From Candidatus Mucispirillum faecigallinarum (GTDB taxonomy: Bacteria; Chrysiogenota; Deferribacteres; Deferribacterales; Mucispirillaceae): 48,438 bases of DNA. A program made the position numbers and the translations under genes. Positions 11,977-21,507 of this stretch are shown in pieces. The stretch is from assembly GCA_019116905.1 (NCBI GenBank), contig DXAQ01000032.1:1-48438 (forward strand), in the 5' to 3' direction. The notes under the pieces were generated by a model. The model was not told where the DNA came from. It ran no database searches and saw only the letters and a program-made list of their open reading frames with translations. Position 1 is the first letter of the stretch. The number at the start of each line of letters is the position of its first letter.

Positions 11977-13260
11977 TTAATATCCAAATAAAAACTTAAG
12001 CTCTGCAAAATATTTAATATCACCGTCAAGAGTAACGCTGTATGGACCTTCTCTTTTAGCATAAAAAAATTCAACAAGTCCGCTGTATTCTGCACCAACA
12101 TCAAAGGCTATACCTACGCCCTGCGCCTTAAATATATGCTGATAACCAAGGCTGAGTTTTGCTTTGTATGATACAAGCCCTTCAGTATTTCCATAAGATA
12201 CATTATACTTACTGCTTGTTTCTATATCTCCAATACCTGCATACACATTTATACCAAACATTAACCCTTTATATAAATCCTGCCTCATTTCGTAAAATAT
12301 ACCGCCAGAACGTGCTGTTCCGTCTACAAGCAGCGTATTTCCACCAGCATAATCAGTACCAGGCAAAGCTGTTCTTGAACTTCTTGTTTCATCATAATAT
12401 ATACCAAAATAAGCATATTCTGAAATAGAAGGCTTTAATACAACAGGTGTATCTAAATAAAGACGCACATTCCAGCTGGATGCAGCAGTATGAAAAGAGC
12501 TGCCGCTGCCTAAAAGTGTGCCCTGTACCATAAGGTTATCTTTTACCTGAAAATTATTATTAAGACTTGAATAACTGCCGTCAATATACATTTCTGATTT
12601 CCAGCCAAAAAATGGTATATAAAATCCAAGTGGCAGTTTTAAGTAATAGTAATTATAATTATCTGCCTGTTCATCAATAGTTGATTTGCTTTCAGTAAAA
12701 ATAAACCTGGAATCTTTTATAACTAATTCAGGTGAAAATCTTGTTCCGCTCATAAATTTTAAAGATACAGAGCCATAAGGTATAACATATTCTTTTTGCT
12801 GAGCATTAGCAGGCTTTATTGAAAAATAATTAAACCCATAAGCGCCGCCTGATACAATTCCTTCAATATAGAGAAAATCCTTACCCCAGATATTTGTTTT
12901 AGACCATCTGTTTTTCATAGTAAGAGTAACATTATCATAAAGATGCCTGTTTTTTGCATTTAAATCAGTATTAATTTTAAATTCTTCTCTTTCAGGAAAT
13001 CCAAATTTTGTCATAAAAGTGTTTTTATCATTAATAAGCCTGTCGGGTACAAGTTTAGGTTTAATTTTTAGTTTAAGATTTATATTTTTTTTTGTCTTAT
13101 TATCAAGAGTAGCGTTATCTTTTGTTTGATTATCTTTTGAAACATTATCAAAAGTTTTATTATCTGATGCAATTTTATTTTTTGGCGCAGCAGCACTGGT
13201 ATCAGTAAAAACACACACAAATAATAGTAACAATGTAACAAAAGATAAAATAAAACGCAT
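11977..13260 (-). CDS. Predicted outer-membrane beta-barrel protein with N-terminal DNxTx repeat
   Basis: Signal peptide, Asn/Thr-rich pentapeptide repeat, then alternating amphipathic strands ending in Phe-Gly-Tyr. Confidence 0.65.
   Translation of the reverse strand: MRFILSFVTLLLLFVCVFTDTSAAAPKNKIASDNKTFDNVSKDNQTKDNATLDNKTKKNINLKLKIKPKLVPDRLINDKNTFMTKFGFPEREEFKINTDLNAKNRHLYDNVTLTMKNRWSKTNIWGKDFLYIEGIVSGGAYGFNYFSIKPANAQQKEYVIPYGSVSLKFMSGTRFSPELVIKDSRFIFTESKSTIDEQADNYNYYYLKLPLGFYIPFFGWKSEMYIDGSYSSLNNNFQVKDNLMVQGTLLGSGSSFHTAASSWNVRLYLDTPVVLKPSISEYAYFGIYYDETRSSRTALPGTDYAGGNTLLVDGTARSGGIFYEMRQDLYKGLMFGINVYAGIGDIETSSKYNVSYGNTEGLVSYKAKLSLGYQHIFKAQGVGIAFDVGAEYSGLVEFFYAKREGPYSVTLDGDIKYFAELKFLFGY
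13100..13164 (-). repeat. 15-nt degenerate tandem repeat encoding DNxTx pentapeptides
   Basis: TTATC recurs at 13100, 13115, 13130, 13145 and 13160 (period 15); encodes DNKTF-DNVSK-DNQTK-DNATL-DNKTK. Confidence 0.9.
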
Positions 13261-13490
13261 TATGATTTAAGTACTCGTTCTCTCACAATTTTTAAAAGCT
13301 GCCTTGCTTCTCCCTCTGCATATAAATCATCAGAATAAACTCCGTCAATTGTTTTAAAGAAACCTTTACGCACAATGACTTCTGCATCAGGAAATTTACC
13401 AGACACTGCCTCTTTAACAGCTTCAATAACTTTTGGAAGGTTTTCTTCCCCTCCTGATTTTTCAATGGATAAGTTGATTTCTATATACAT
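13260..13490 (-). CDS. Small conserved-looking hypothetical protein
   Basis: 76-aa ORF with clean alpha/beta composition, abutting the flanking genes; SD AGGAGGAG upstream. Confidence 0.6.
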   Translation of the reverse strand: MYIEINLSIEKSGGEENLPKVIEAVKEAVSGKFPDAEVIVRKGFFKTIDGVYSDDLYAEGEARQLLKIVRERVLKS

Positions 13491-13501
13491 TTCTCCTCCT
13501 T

Positions 13502-14236
13502 TTATTTTTGGGTAAGATACAAATACGCAGCAAACTGTTTAGCAAGTCTGCCACTTCTACCGCCTCTGTCAATTGCATAGCTTTCTGCCATTTTTTCCCA
13601 CCCATCAACTATATCTATCTTATACTTATTTAAATACATTTTTACTATATTTAAATAATCATTTTTATTAAGTGGATAAAATCCAATAGAAAGCCCAAAC
13701 CTTGCCTGCAAAGATGTCTGCTCCGAAGCCTCATCTCTGTCATAAATATCGCCAGTATCCTGGGAAGATGCAGAAACTATCTGCCTTCTGTTAGATGTGG
13801 CTGCATATATTACGTTTTTAGGTTTTGATTCTATACCGCCTTCTATTGCAGATTTAAATCTTCTATATGATACATCATCATCTTTAAAAGAAATATCATC
13901 AAAAAATAAAAGAAATTTTTTATCGCTGTGCTCTCTAATAATCTTATAAAGATTATATATTGCACCAGGTGTTTCATCAATAAATTCAATAGTAACAAGC
14001 CCCTGCGGAGCATATTTTAAAGCAAGCAGCCTAAGCAGAGTAGATTTACCACTTCCTTTTTCGCCCCATAAAAGCATATTTAAGCATGGGCCGCCTGATA
14101 CAAAAGAGGAAATATTTTTATCTGCCAGCTCCACATTATCAGTAACAGACAGAAGTTCCTGCATATTTATATCACTTTCAAGAACTGCTTCTTCTATACT
14201 TCCATTTATATATCTGTATGCTGCACTTTTAAACAT
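13502..14236 (-). CDS. DUF815-like AAA+ ATPase
   Basis: NMLLWGEKGSGKSTLLRLLALKY (Walker A), KFLLFFDDISF (Walker B), AATSNRR. Start moved to 14236 (MFKSAAYRY) on SD AAAGGTG. Confidence 0.8.
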   Translation of the reverse strand: MFKSAAYRYINGSIEEAVLESDINMQELLSVTDNVELADKNISSFVSGGPCLNMLLWGEKGSGKSTLLRLLALKYAPQGLVTIEFIDETPGAIYNLYKIIREHSDKKFLLFFDDISFKDDDVSYRRFKSAIEGGIESKPKNVIYAATSNRRQIVSASSQDTGDIYDRDEASEQTSLQARFGLSIGFYPLNKNDYLNIVKMYLNKYKIDIVDGWEKMAESYAIDRGGRSGRLAKQFAAYLYLTQK

Positions 14237-14578
14237 GGTTTTCACCTTTAAAATATATAGTCTTGCAAATATTATATATTTTTTTAGAATAAAACAAGGT
14301 AAAATTATAATCAACCAAAAATAATTGTAAAAAAATTTAAAATAGCTGTTTTGCATTAAATAATTATCCTTTTACAAAATAAAATATGTATTAAAATTAA
14401 AATAAAAAGCAAAAATCATATAAGTATATGTTAATATGTACAAATTATAGCGATACTCATCTTTTTCATTGCTTTTTTATTATATATATGTTTTACTAAC
14501 CTAATAATAAATATAACTATGTTATTATTTTTATATAAATAATATAGTAAAATACTGGATTTTAGCAGCAGGTGAGAG

Positions 14579-16468
14579 ATGATTGAAGAATCAATGACAC
14601 TACCAGACAATATTATTGAGAAATTAAGAAAACAACATCTTTTTGAAAACTTATCAATAGAAGATATAAAATCTGCTATTACCCGGTTTGAAGAAATCCA
14701 CATACTCACAGGTGAGCTTGCTTTTAGAAAAGGCGAACGTTATCACAAGGGTATATATTTTCTTCTAAGCGGAGAGATTCTTCTTACTCACCCAAACACA
14801 CATATACAAGTTGCATGCCATAACTGCCCTGTTGGTCTTTCCACATTTTTAGGCAAAACAATGTACACTATGAATGCAATAGCGCAATCTGACTGCGATT
14901 TATTATTTGTCCATGAGCTTTGCATATACAGGCTTATGGAGCTTTCAGATGATTTTAGAAGCAAGCTTATAAAAGATATACAAATAAGGCTTACTCATCT
15001 TGATAATTCTTCAAATGCATTTTTGATGCAGTCTGTTTACCAGACAGTATCAGGTGTTATGAGCTCCCCTGTTATAACTATTCAAACAGGTAAATCTGTT
15101 GTGGAAGCTGCAAATATTATGAAAGAGCATAAAATAAGCAGTTTATTAGTAGTAAACAGAAAGCAGATAGTTAAAGGGCTGCTTACTTCAAATGATTTAA
15201 CAAGAAAGTTTTTAGTTGATTTAGAAAATAATATAAAAAACCAGGATGTAGAAAATTATATGGATACGGAGCCTGTTACATTTCCTCCAGAATTTCCAAT
15301 TGTTGAGGCGTTAAACGAGCTGCAAATAACTGGAAAAACTCATGGTGTTGTTATGCAGAATTCAAAACCTGCAGGCATCGTATCTATCCATAATATTTCT
15401 ACCATGCTTTTTGAAAATTCTCATTTATACTGTGCTCATATAGACAGTATGACTAGTTTAGATGAATTAAAGCAGGTGTTTAAACAGATATACCGTGTTG
15501 CAAGAACTCTTGCCACTTCTTCAAGGGTCTCACGGGAAGAATTAACTGCCCTTTCATCAATCCACAGGGCAATCCATAAAAAAGCATTCCAGCTTACAAG
15601 CGATGCTTTTAAAGCAGAGAAAAATTTTAAATTAACAGATTATTCTTACTGCTACCTTCTGCTGGGAGCAGGTGCAAGGCGTGAAATGGATTTAAGACCC
15701 CAGATAAATAATGCTTTTATATTAGCAGATGATATGCCTGATACAGCTGAAAAACATTTTAAAGAATTTGCTGCAAAATATCATGAAAATCTTGTAGATA
15801 TTGGCTATTACCCACATAACAGTAATGATGATGTAATGACAGTTAATCTTGTACTTAAATATTCTAAATGGTTGGAAGAAATAGACGGCTGGTCATCAAA
15901 GGGCAGTAAATCTAACAAAAAATATGCACTTCCTATGCTTATAGATGTGGCAGCACTGGAAGGAGATATTAAACTTGCCTGGTCTATTAGGAATTATGTA
16001 TTGAAAAAAGCAGCTGACAGACCTGCAATACTTACTGCATTAGTAAAACAATACCCTGCTATCAAAATCCCAGTATCACAGTTTGGCAGTTTTATTGTGG
16101 AAAAAGAAGGCAAATATGAAGGTATGTTTAACTTAAAAACTCAGGCACTTTCTTATATTGTTAATATTACAAGGCTTTTATCAATATATGCAGGCATTAC
16201 TGATATGGGCACAATAGAAAGAATAGAGCATTTAGAAAGAAAAAAAATAGTATCAGAAGAACTTGCTACTCAGGCAATTATTGCTTTTGATACAATTACA
16301 GAAACATTAATTAATGAACAGGTTAATCAGGCAGCTAATAATCAGGAAGTTACAAGCTATATTTCACCTGCTTCATTATCACTATTTTATCAGGAGAAAT
16401 TAAAACGAGCACTGCAGTTTGCAACAATATATACAAGCTATGGTGTAAAATTTTTAAATGAAATATGA
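14579..16468 (+). CDS. cNMP-binding / CBS-pair / DUF294 nucleotidyltransferase-like protein
   Basis: N-terminal cyclic-nucleotide-binding-like domain, two CBS domains (VSGVMSSPVITIQTGKSVVEAANIMKEHKISSLLVV), DUF294-like C-terminal half. Confidence 0.8.
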   Translation: MIEESMTLPDNIIEKLRKQHLFENLSIEDIKSAITRFEEIHILTGELAFRKGERYHKGIYFLLSGEILLTHPNTHIQVACHNCPVGLSTFLGKTMYTMNAIAQSDCDLLFVHELCIYRLMELSDDFRSKLIKDIQIRLTHLDNSSNAFLMQSVYQTVSGVMSSPVITIQTGKSVVEAANIMKEHKISSLLVVNRKQIVKGLLTSNDLTRKFLVDLENNIKNQDVENYMDTEPVTFPPEFPIVEALNELQITGKTHGVVMQNSKPAGIVSIHNISTMLFENSHLYCAHIDSMTSLDELKQVFKQIYRVARTLATSSRVSREELTALSSIHRAIHKKAFQLTSDAFKAEKNFKLTDYSYCYLLLGAGARREMDLRPQINNAFILADDMPDTAEKHFKEFAAKYHENLVDIGYYPHNSNDDVMTVNLVLKYSKWLEEIDGWSSKGSKSNKKYALPMLIDVAALEGDIKLAWSIRNYVLKKAADRPAILTALVKQYPAIKIPVSQFGSFIVEKEGKYEGMFNLKTQALSYIVNITRLLSIYAGITDMGTIERIEHLERKKIVSEELATQAIIAFDTITETLINEQVNQAANNQEVTSYISPASLSLFYQEKLKRALQFATIYTSYGVKFLNEI

Positions 16469-17271
16469 TGACAAAAGATATTAATAACTCACAGCAAAAA
16501 TTAGTTGTATTAATAGATGCAGATAACGCATCACCAAGTATAATATACGGGCTTATGTCTGAAATTGCAAAATACGGCACAGCCCATGTAAAAAGAATAT
16601 ACGGAGACTGGACAAGCCCTAACTTAAAAGGCTGGAAAGAGCTGCTTTTAGAGCATGCATTACAGCCTGTGCAGCAGTTTGGCTATACAAAAGGTAAAAA
16701 CTCAACAGACAGTGCCATGATTATAGACGCTATGGATTTACTATACAGCGGTAAATTTGATGGTTTCTGCATAGTATCAAGCGACAGTGATTTTACAAGG
16801 CTTGCTTCCCGCATAAGAGAGGGCGGCTTAAATGTTTACGGCTTTGGTGAGCAGAAAACTCCTCAGCCATTTATAAGTGCCTGCGATAAATTTATATATA
16901 CTGAAATTCTGCAGGAAATGGAAGATGAAACAGACAGCGAAAATAATGATAAGGATGCTGCCCCTCAGCTTGTTAAAAGAAAAACTACAAACGAATTAAA
17001 AATGGATACACGTCTTGTAAACCTGCTGCGTTCTGCTGTTATTGCATCAATGGATGAAAACGGCTGGGCGTTTTTAGGCGAAGTTGGCCAACATATTACA
17101 AAGCAGTCCCCTGAGTTTGACGCAAGAAACTACGGATATGCTAAATTAAAAGATTTAGTCAAATCTATACAGCTTTTTGATATAGACGAAAGAAAAGATG
17201 AGCGTGCACCTAATATTAAACAGATTTATATAAAAGATAAACGTATGAAAAAACAGTTTATGGATGAGTAA
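16465..17271 (+). CDS. NYN (LabA-like PIN) domain protein with C-terminal OST-HTH/LOTUS domain
   Basis: VVLIDADNASPSIIYGLMSEIAKYG...GKNSTDSAMIIDAMDLLYSGKFDGFCIVSSDSDFTRLASRIRE; C-terminal WAFLGEVGQHITKQSPEFDARNYGYAKLKDLVK. Confidence 0.9.
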   Translation: MMTKDINNSQQKLVVLIDADNASPSIIYGLMSEIAKYGTAHVKRIYGDWTSPNLKGWKELLLEHALQPVQQFGYTKGKNSTDSAMIIDAMDLLYSGKFDGFCIVSSDSDFTRLASRIREGGLNVYGFGEQKTPQPFISACDKFIYTEILQEMEDETDSENNDKDAAPQLVKRKTTNELKMDTRLVNLLRSAVIASMDENGWAFLGEVGQHITKQSPEFDARNYGYAKLKDLVKSIQLFDIDERKDERAPNIKQIYIKDKRMKKQFMDE

Positions 17272-17717
17272 TGTTTATTATTAAACAATATCCGCAGGAT
17301 TTGGAAACACCTTATCATCTGCTGCTTGATGCAGACCCATCTAAAAGATTAGTTGATAAGTATTTAGCCTGCGGTATTTTGTTTGGCGCATTTTATGAAA
17401 AAGAAACAATAGGCGAATGTCTTTTAATTTTTCATAACGATATTTCAGCAGAAATTATAAATCTGGCAGTATTAGAAAAATATCAAAACCAATCAGTTGG
17501 TAAGTCATTAATTTCTATGGCAGAAAATCAGGCAAGGCTTTTGGGCTGCAAATATATGGAAATAGGTACAGCAGAACCACTTGTAAAATATTATGAAAAA
17601 GCAGGCTATAAATACCATAAAACTATAAAAAACTTTTTTGTAGATAATTATGATTTTCCAGTTACTGATAATGGAATAATACTAAAAGATATGGTAAGAC
17701 TAATTAAAAATTTATAA
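17271..17717 (+). CDS. GNAT-family N-acetyltransferase
   Basis: LAVLEKYQNQSVGKSLISMAENQARLLGCKYMEIGTAEPLVKYYEKAGYKYHKT, GNAT core. Confidence 0.85.
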   Translation: MFIIKQYPQDLETPYHLLLDADPSKRLVDKYLACGILFGAFYEKETIGECLLIFHNDISAEIINLAVLEKYQNQSVGKSLISMAENQARLLGCKYMEIGTAEPLVKYYEKAGYKYHKTIKNFFVDNYDFPVTDNGIILKDMVRLIKNL

Positions 17718-17731
17718 AATAAGGTAATTTT

Positions 17732-19339
17732 ATGACATCTGCACTTTTAATTTTATCATTTGTTTTAATACTATGCATTATGCTTACAAAAGTTTCAAGT
17801 AAACTTGGTATGCCTATGCTTTTGGCGTTTATTATACTTGGTATGCTTTTTGGCTCTGATGGAATAGTAAAAATACCATTTGATGATTATATTGTTATGG
17901 AACAGATTGCTACTATTGCACTTATATTTATTATCTTTTACGGCGGCTTTGGTACAAAATGGTCTACTGCTAAACCAGTTGTTGTAAAAGCTGCTATGCT
18001 TTCTACCATTGGTGTAGTGCTTACTGCATTATTTGTAGGTCTTTTCTGCCATTATGTATTAAAGTTTCCTTTACTTGTAAGTTTTCTTTTAGGAGCGCTT
18101 ATAAGTTCAACTGATGCAGCCTCAGTCTTTTCAATACTTCGTTCAAAAAGGCTGAACTTAAAAGAAGGAACAGCCCCACTTTTAGAGCTTGAAAGCGGAA
18201 GTAACGACCCGGCAGCTTATATGATTACTATTATTCTTATTACCATGATTACAGGTGATTTTAATGCAGGCTCATTTGCGTATATGCTTTTTGCCCAAAT
18301 TGTTTATGGTATTGTTGCAGGTGCATTAATAGCTTTTGCTGCTGTTAAAGTTATACAAAAATATAAATTCAGCTCTACTGGAATGGTTATGATATTCTTT
18401 GTTGCTGTAGCACTTCTTTCCTACTCACTGCCAGCTGCTGTTGGTGGCAACGGCTATTTAAGTGCATATATTGTAGGTATTGTGCTTGGTAACACTAAAT
18501 TTAATGATAAAAAACCACTTGTTTATTTCTTTGATGGCTTAACAGACCTTATGCAGATGCTGCTTTTCTTTTTACTTGGGCTTTTGGCTTTCCCTTCAGA
18601 ATTTCCAGCTTATGCGGTAGAAGCCATACTGATTGCGTTATTTTTAACATTTATTGCAAGACCATTAGCTGTTTTTATGCTGCTTACGCCTATGAAATCA
18701 AGTATAAATCAACAGCTTTTAGTTTCATTTGCAGGGCTGCGTGGTGCAGCATCCATTGTGTTTGCAATAATGGCGCAAAACGGTCTTTCATCTAACAGCG
18801 AATTTGCAGGCAACGACCTTTTTAATATTGTATTTTTAATAGTGCTTTTTTCAATAATTTTTCAAGGCTCTCTTATACCTTTTGCTGCTAAGAAATTTAA
18901 TATGATTGATAACAGTGAAGATGTAATGAAAACATTTACAGATTATTCTGATGAAGTGCCTGTGAAATTTATACGCAGTTCCATATCTAATGAGCACCCA
19001 TGGCATGAAAAAGCCATTAAGGATATTACTCTGCCACCTGACACTATTATTGCAATGATTTTAAGAGGACATGATAAAATAGTTCCAAAAGGCTCAACTA
19101 TTCTTAAACCTGATGATACACTGATACTTTGTGCAAAAGCAGGTGATAATATTGAAGGCGTTAAAATATCAGAAAAACATATTGACAGCACAAGCCCATT
19201 TATCGGTAAAAAAGTTGCCGAATTAAAAGCTGAAAAAAATATGCTGATAGTTATGATACAGCGTGAAAATACAGTTATTATTCCACGAGGTAATACTGTA
19301 ATTAATAATGGTGATGTGCTGATTATTAACCATTCATAA
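17732..19339 (+). CDS. Potassium/proton antiporter, CPA1 family with C-terminal RCK_C/TrkA_C domain
   Basis: Multi-TM NhaP2-type protein (LGALISSTDAASVFSILRSKRLNLKEGTAPLLELESGSNDP) and cytoplasmic TrkA_C-like tail. Confidence 0.9.
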   Translation: MTSALLILSFVLILCIMLTKVSSKLGMPMLLAFIILGMLFGSDGIVKIPFDDYIVMEQIATIALIFIIFYGGFGTKWSTAKPVVVKAAMLSTIGVVLTALFVGLFCHYVLKFPLLVSFLLGALISSTDAASVFSILRSKRLNLKEGTAPLLELESGSNDPAAYMITIILITMITGDFNAGSFAYMLFAQIVYGIVAGALIAFAAVKVIQKYKFSSTGMVMIFFVAVALLSYSLPAAVGGNGYLSAYIVGIVLGNTKFNDKKPLVYFFDGLTDLMQMLLFFLLGLLAFPSEFPAYAVEAILIALFLTFIARPLAVFMLLTPMKSSINQQLLVSFAGLRGAASIVFAIMAQNGLSSNSEFAGNDLFNIVFLIVLFSIIFQGSLIPFAAKKFNMIDNSEDVMKTFTDYSDEVPVKFIRSSISNEHPWHEKAIKDITLPPDTIIAMILRGHDKIVPKGSTILKPDDTLILCAKAGDNIEGVKISEKHIDSTSPFIGKKVAELKAEKNMLIVMIQRENTVIIPRGNTVINNGDVLIINHS

Positions 19340-19340
19340 A

Positions 19341-20363
19341 TTATATTGCAAAGCTAATCATAATAGAGCCAAAAGTATGCTCTGAGGGCTGCCCCCTGTA
19401 TTCTTTGCCTTTATGTGTTATGCTGTAAGATAGTTCAAACCCCTTATATGCTATTGCAAGTCCACCCTCATAATAAAATACAAGCGGGTCTATATCATGC
19501 CTGAATGGGTTTTCCCATGTGTTGCCTTGAATATATATGTTGCGGACAGTAAATCTATACCCTATACCACCGTATACATATATTGAAAAATCATCACTGA
19601 TAACACCATTAAAATCCTGCCCAAAATTCATTTTAGATGTACCAAAAGATGCATTTAGATTATGACCAATTTTTAAACGTGTGCTTAAATCTAAAAAGGT
19701 ATTAGCATTACCTAATGATATGGCAGCAGAAGGCATAAGGTGCACACTCATTATGTTTGTATCAACTATACGCAGCCTGCCAGTCCAGCTGTAATGGAGA
19801 TTTACAAAAAATTCATCTCCAACCTGATTGCCCCATGGAAGAACAGAGTTATGGGCAGTATTAACTGATGTATGAATACCGTTTTGCACATTTTCTGCAA
19901 AGGAATATTTACCAACAACACCAATATCCAGCCATATTCTTTCAAAAGATGTATCACGCCTTTGGTTTACACCAAAAGATAAGTAAAGTCCGCCTGCATA
20001 AGGGTGGTCATAAGCTGGAGCATTTAAAGATTTATCACTAGGAGTATATATTTCCTGGCTGACATTTATAAAATAGCTTGTAATATTATTTTTTGGGTAG
20101 ACTGATATTTTACCAAGCCATGATGCTTTACTTTTATTATCCTCCCCATGAAAATCCCATTCGGGAGAAATGTAGGATACTCTGTGAGCTGCAGAATAAT
20201 ATTTATCTGTATATATATCAAAATAAGCATCATTATCTGATAATAATACAACCTTATGTTTTTTATATGGCTTTAATATGTCTTCATTATAAACATCTTC
20301 TGCATAAGATGGTAAAAACAGGCACAAATATACTATCAAAAATGAAAAAATATTTTTAAACAC
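19341..20363 (-). CDS. LpxR-like lipid A deacylase / DUF2219 outer-membrane protein
   Basis: Signal peptide; SDNDAYFDIYTDKYYSAAHRVSYISPEW and ITHKGKEYRGQPSEHTFGSIMISFAI resemble LpxR/DUF2219. Confidence 0.75.
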   Translation of the reverse strand: MFKNIFSFLIVYLCLFLPSYAEDVYNEDILKPYKKHKVVLLSDNDAYFDIYTDKYYSAAHRVSYISPEWDFHGEDNKSKASWLGKISVYPKNNITSYFINVSQEIYTPSDKSLNAPAYDHPYAGGLYLSFGVNQRRDTSFERIWLDIGVVGKYSFAENVQNGIHTSVNTAHNSVLPWGNQVGDEFFVNLHYSWTGRLRIVDTNIMSVHLMPSAAISLGNANTFLDLSTRLKIGHNLNASFGTSKMNFGQDFNGVISDDFSIYVYGGIGYRFTVRNIYIQGNTWENPFRHDIDPLVFYYEGGLAIAYKGFELSYSITHKGKEYRGQPSEHTFGSIMISFAI

Positions 20364-20365
20364 TA

Positions 20366-21154
20366 CTATACTCTTTTAATTAAAATAACAGATGATGCTT
20401 TACATAATGCTGTAACTTTCATACCGTAAGAAATATCCATAAAATCTATACTGTCATTAGTTACCATAACACATAATTTATTATTATCATCAAGTTTTAT
20501 AAATACTTCACTGTTTACAGCGCCTTTTTTAACTGAGTTTACAAGCCCTGTAAATTTATTTTTGCAGCTTAACTTTACTGTATTATCAAGTGATAAAATA
20601 AGCTGATTTGAGTTTATAAGGGCAGATACTTTATCACCAGCAGCAAGTGCCATACGCTCTATACTGCTTTTAGAAATAGATGCCATTATTTTAAATGATG
20701 AACATTCTACTTCCACCATAGAATATACTGCACCCTCTGTAATATTAGACACTGTGCCGTTAAATGAATTATCTGCAGATGATTTTAATTCAAAGTTTGC
20801 AATAAGATTTTCTATATCAGGATTATCCTCAATAATTGATAAGATTTTTTCAAAAGTTTCAGTATATTTATCATACCTTTCTATAAACTCTAATCCAGCA
20901 TCTGTAATTTTACTGCCGCCGCCATGCCTGCCCCCGCTTATTCTTGATACAAGCACTTCTCCTGTTATTTTATTCATTGCATCAACACTGTCCCAGGCTG
21001 CTTTATAACTCATTCCCATTACTTTTGCTGCCTGAGATATAGAGCCAGTTTCTTTAATATGCTTTAAAAGCTCTATACGACCTCTGCCTGCAAAATATTC
21101 ACCATTATTAGTAAGCCAAAATCTTCCGTCTATTTTTCTATTATTCTTTTTCAT
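20366..21154 (-). CDS. modE: ModE-family molybdate-responsive regulator with two TOBE domains
   Basis: HTH RIELLKHIKETGSISQAAKVMGMSYKAAWDSVDAMN, GGRHGGGSKITDAG, two TOBE-like repeats. Confidence 0.88.
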   Translation of the reverse strand: MKKNNRKIDGRFWLTNNGEYFAGRGRIELLKHIKETGSISQAAKVMGMSYKAAWDSVDAMNKITGEVLVSRISGGRHGGGSKITDAGLEFIERYDKYTETFEKILSIIEDNPDIENLIANFELKSSADNSFNGTVSNITEGAVYSMVEVECSSFKIMASISKSSIERMALAAGDKVSALINSNQLILSLDNTVKLSCKNKFTGLVNSVKKGAVNSEVFIKLDDNNKLCVMVTNDSIDFMDISYGMKVTALCKASSVILIKRV

Positions 21155-21182
21155 ATTATTTTCCTTTCAATTGTTATAATAT

Positions 21183-21198
21183 AATAATGTAATAATGT
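21183..21198. repeat. 8-bp tandem direct repeat AATAATGT x2 upstream of modE
   Basis: AATAATGTAATAATGT, 29 bp upstream of the modE start. Confidence 0.8.
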
Positions 21199-21507
21199 AA
21201 ATATTAATTAAATTGTCTGCTGTTTTTTAAACTGATATGTTTATTATGTCATCATATTATTTTAATATGTTTGGCTAAAATAATCATATTTATTCATATA
21301 AATATATATTCTAATACATCAAATTTAAGATAAAACTTGACAATTTTATTTTATTTATATATTTATGTAAGAAATAGTTTTTAGTTTTTTTTATTTTTAA
21401 ATAATACTTGAAATATACTTAAAGTATTATTTTTTTATTCTTATATATCTCAGTAATTTCCAAGTATAACTTTTAGTATAGTAAATCTTTATTAGGAGGC
21501 GTTTTTT

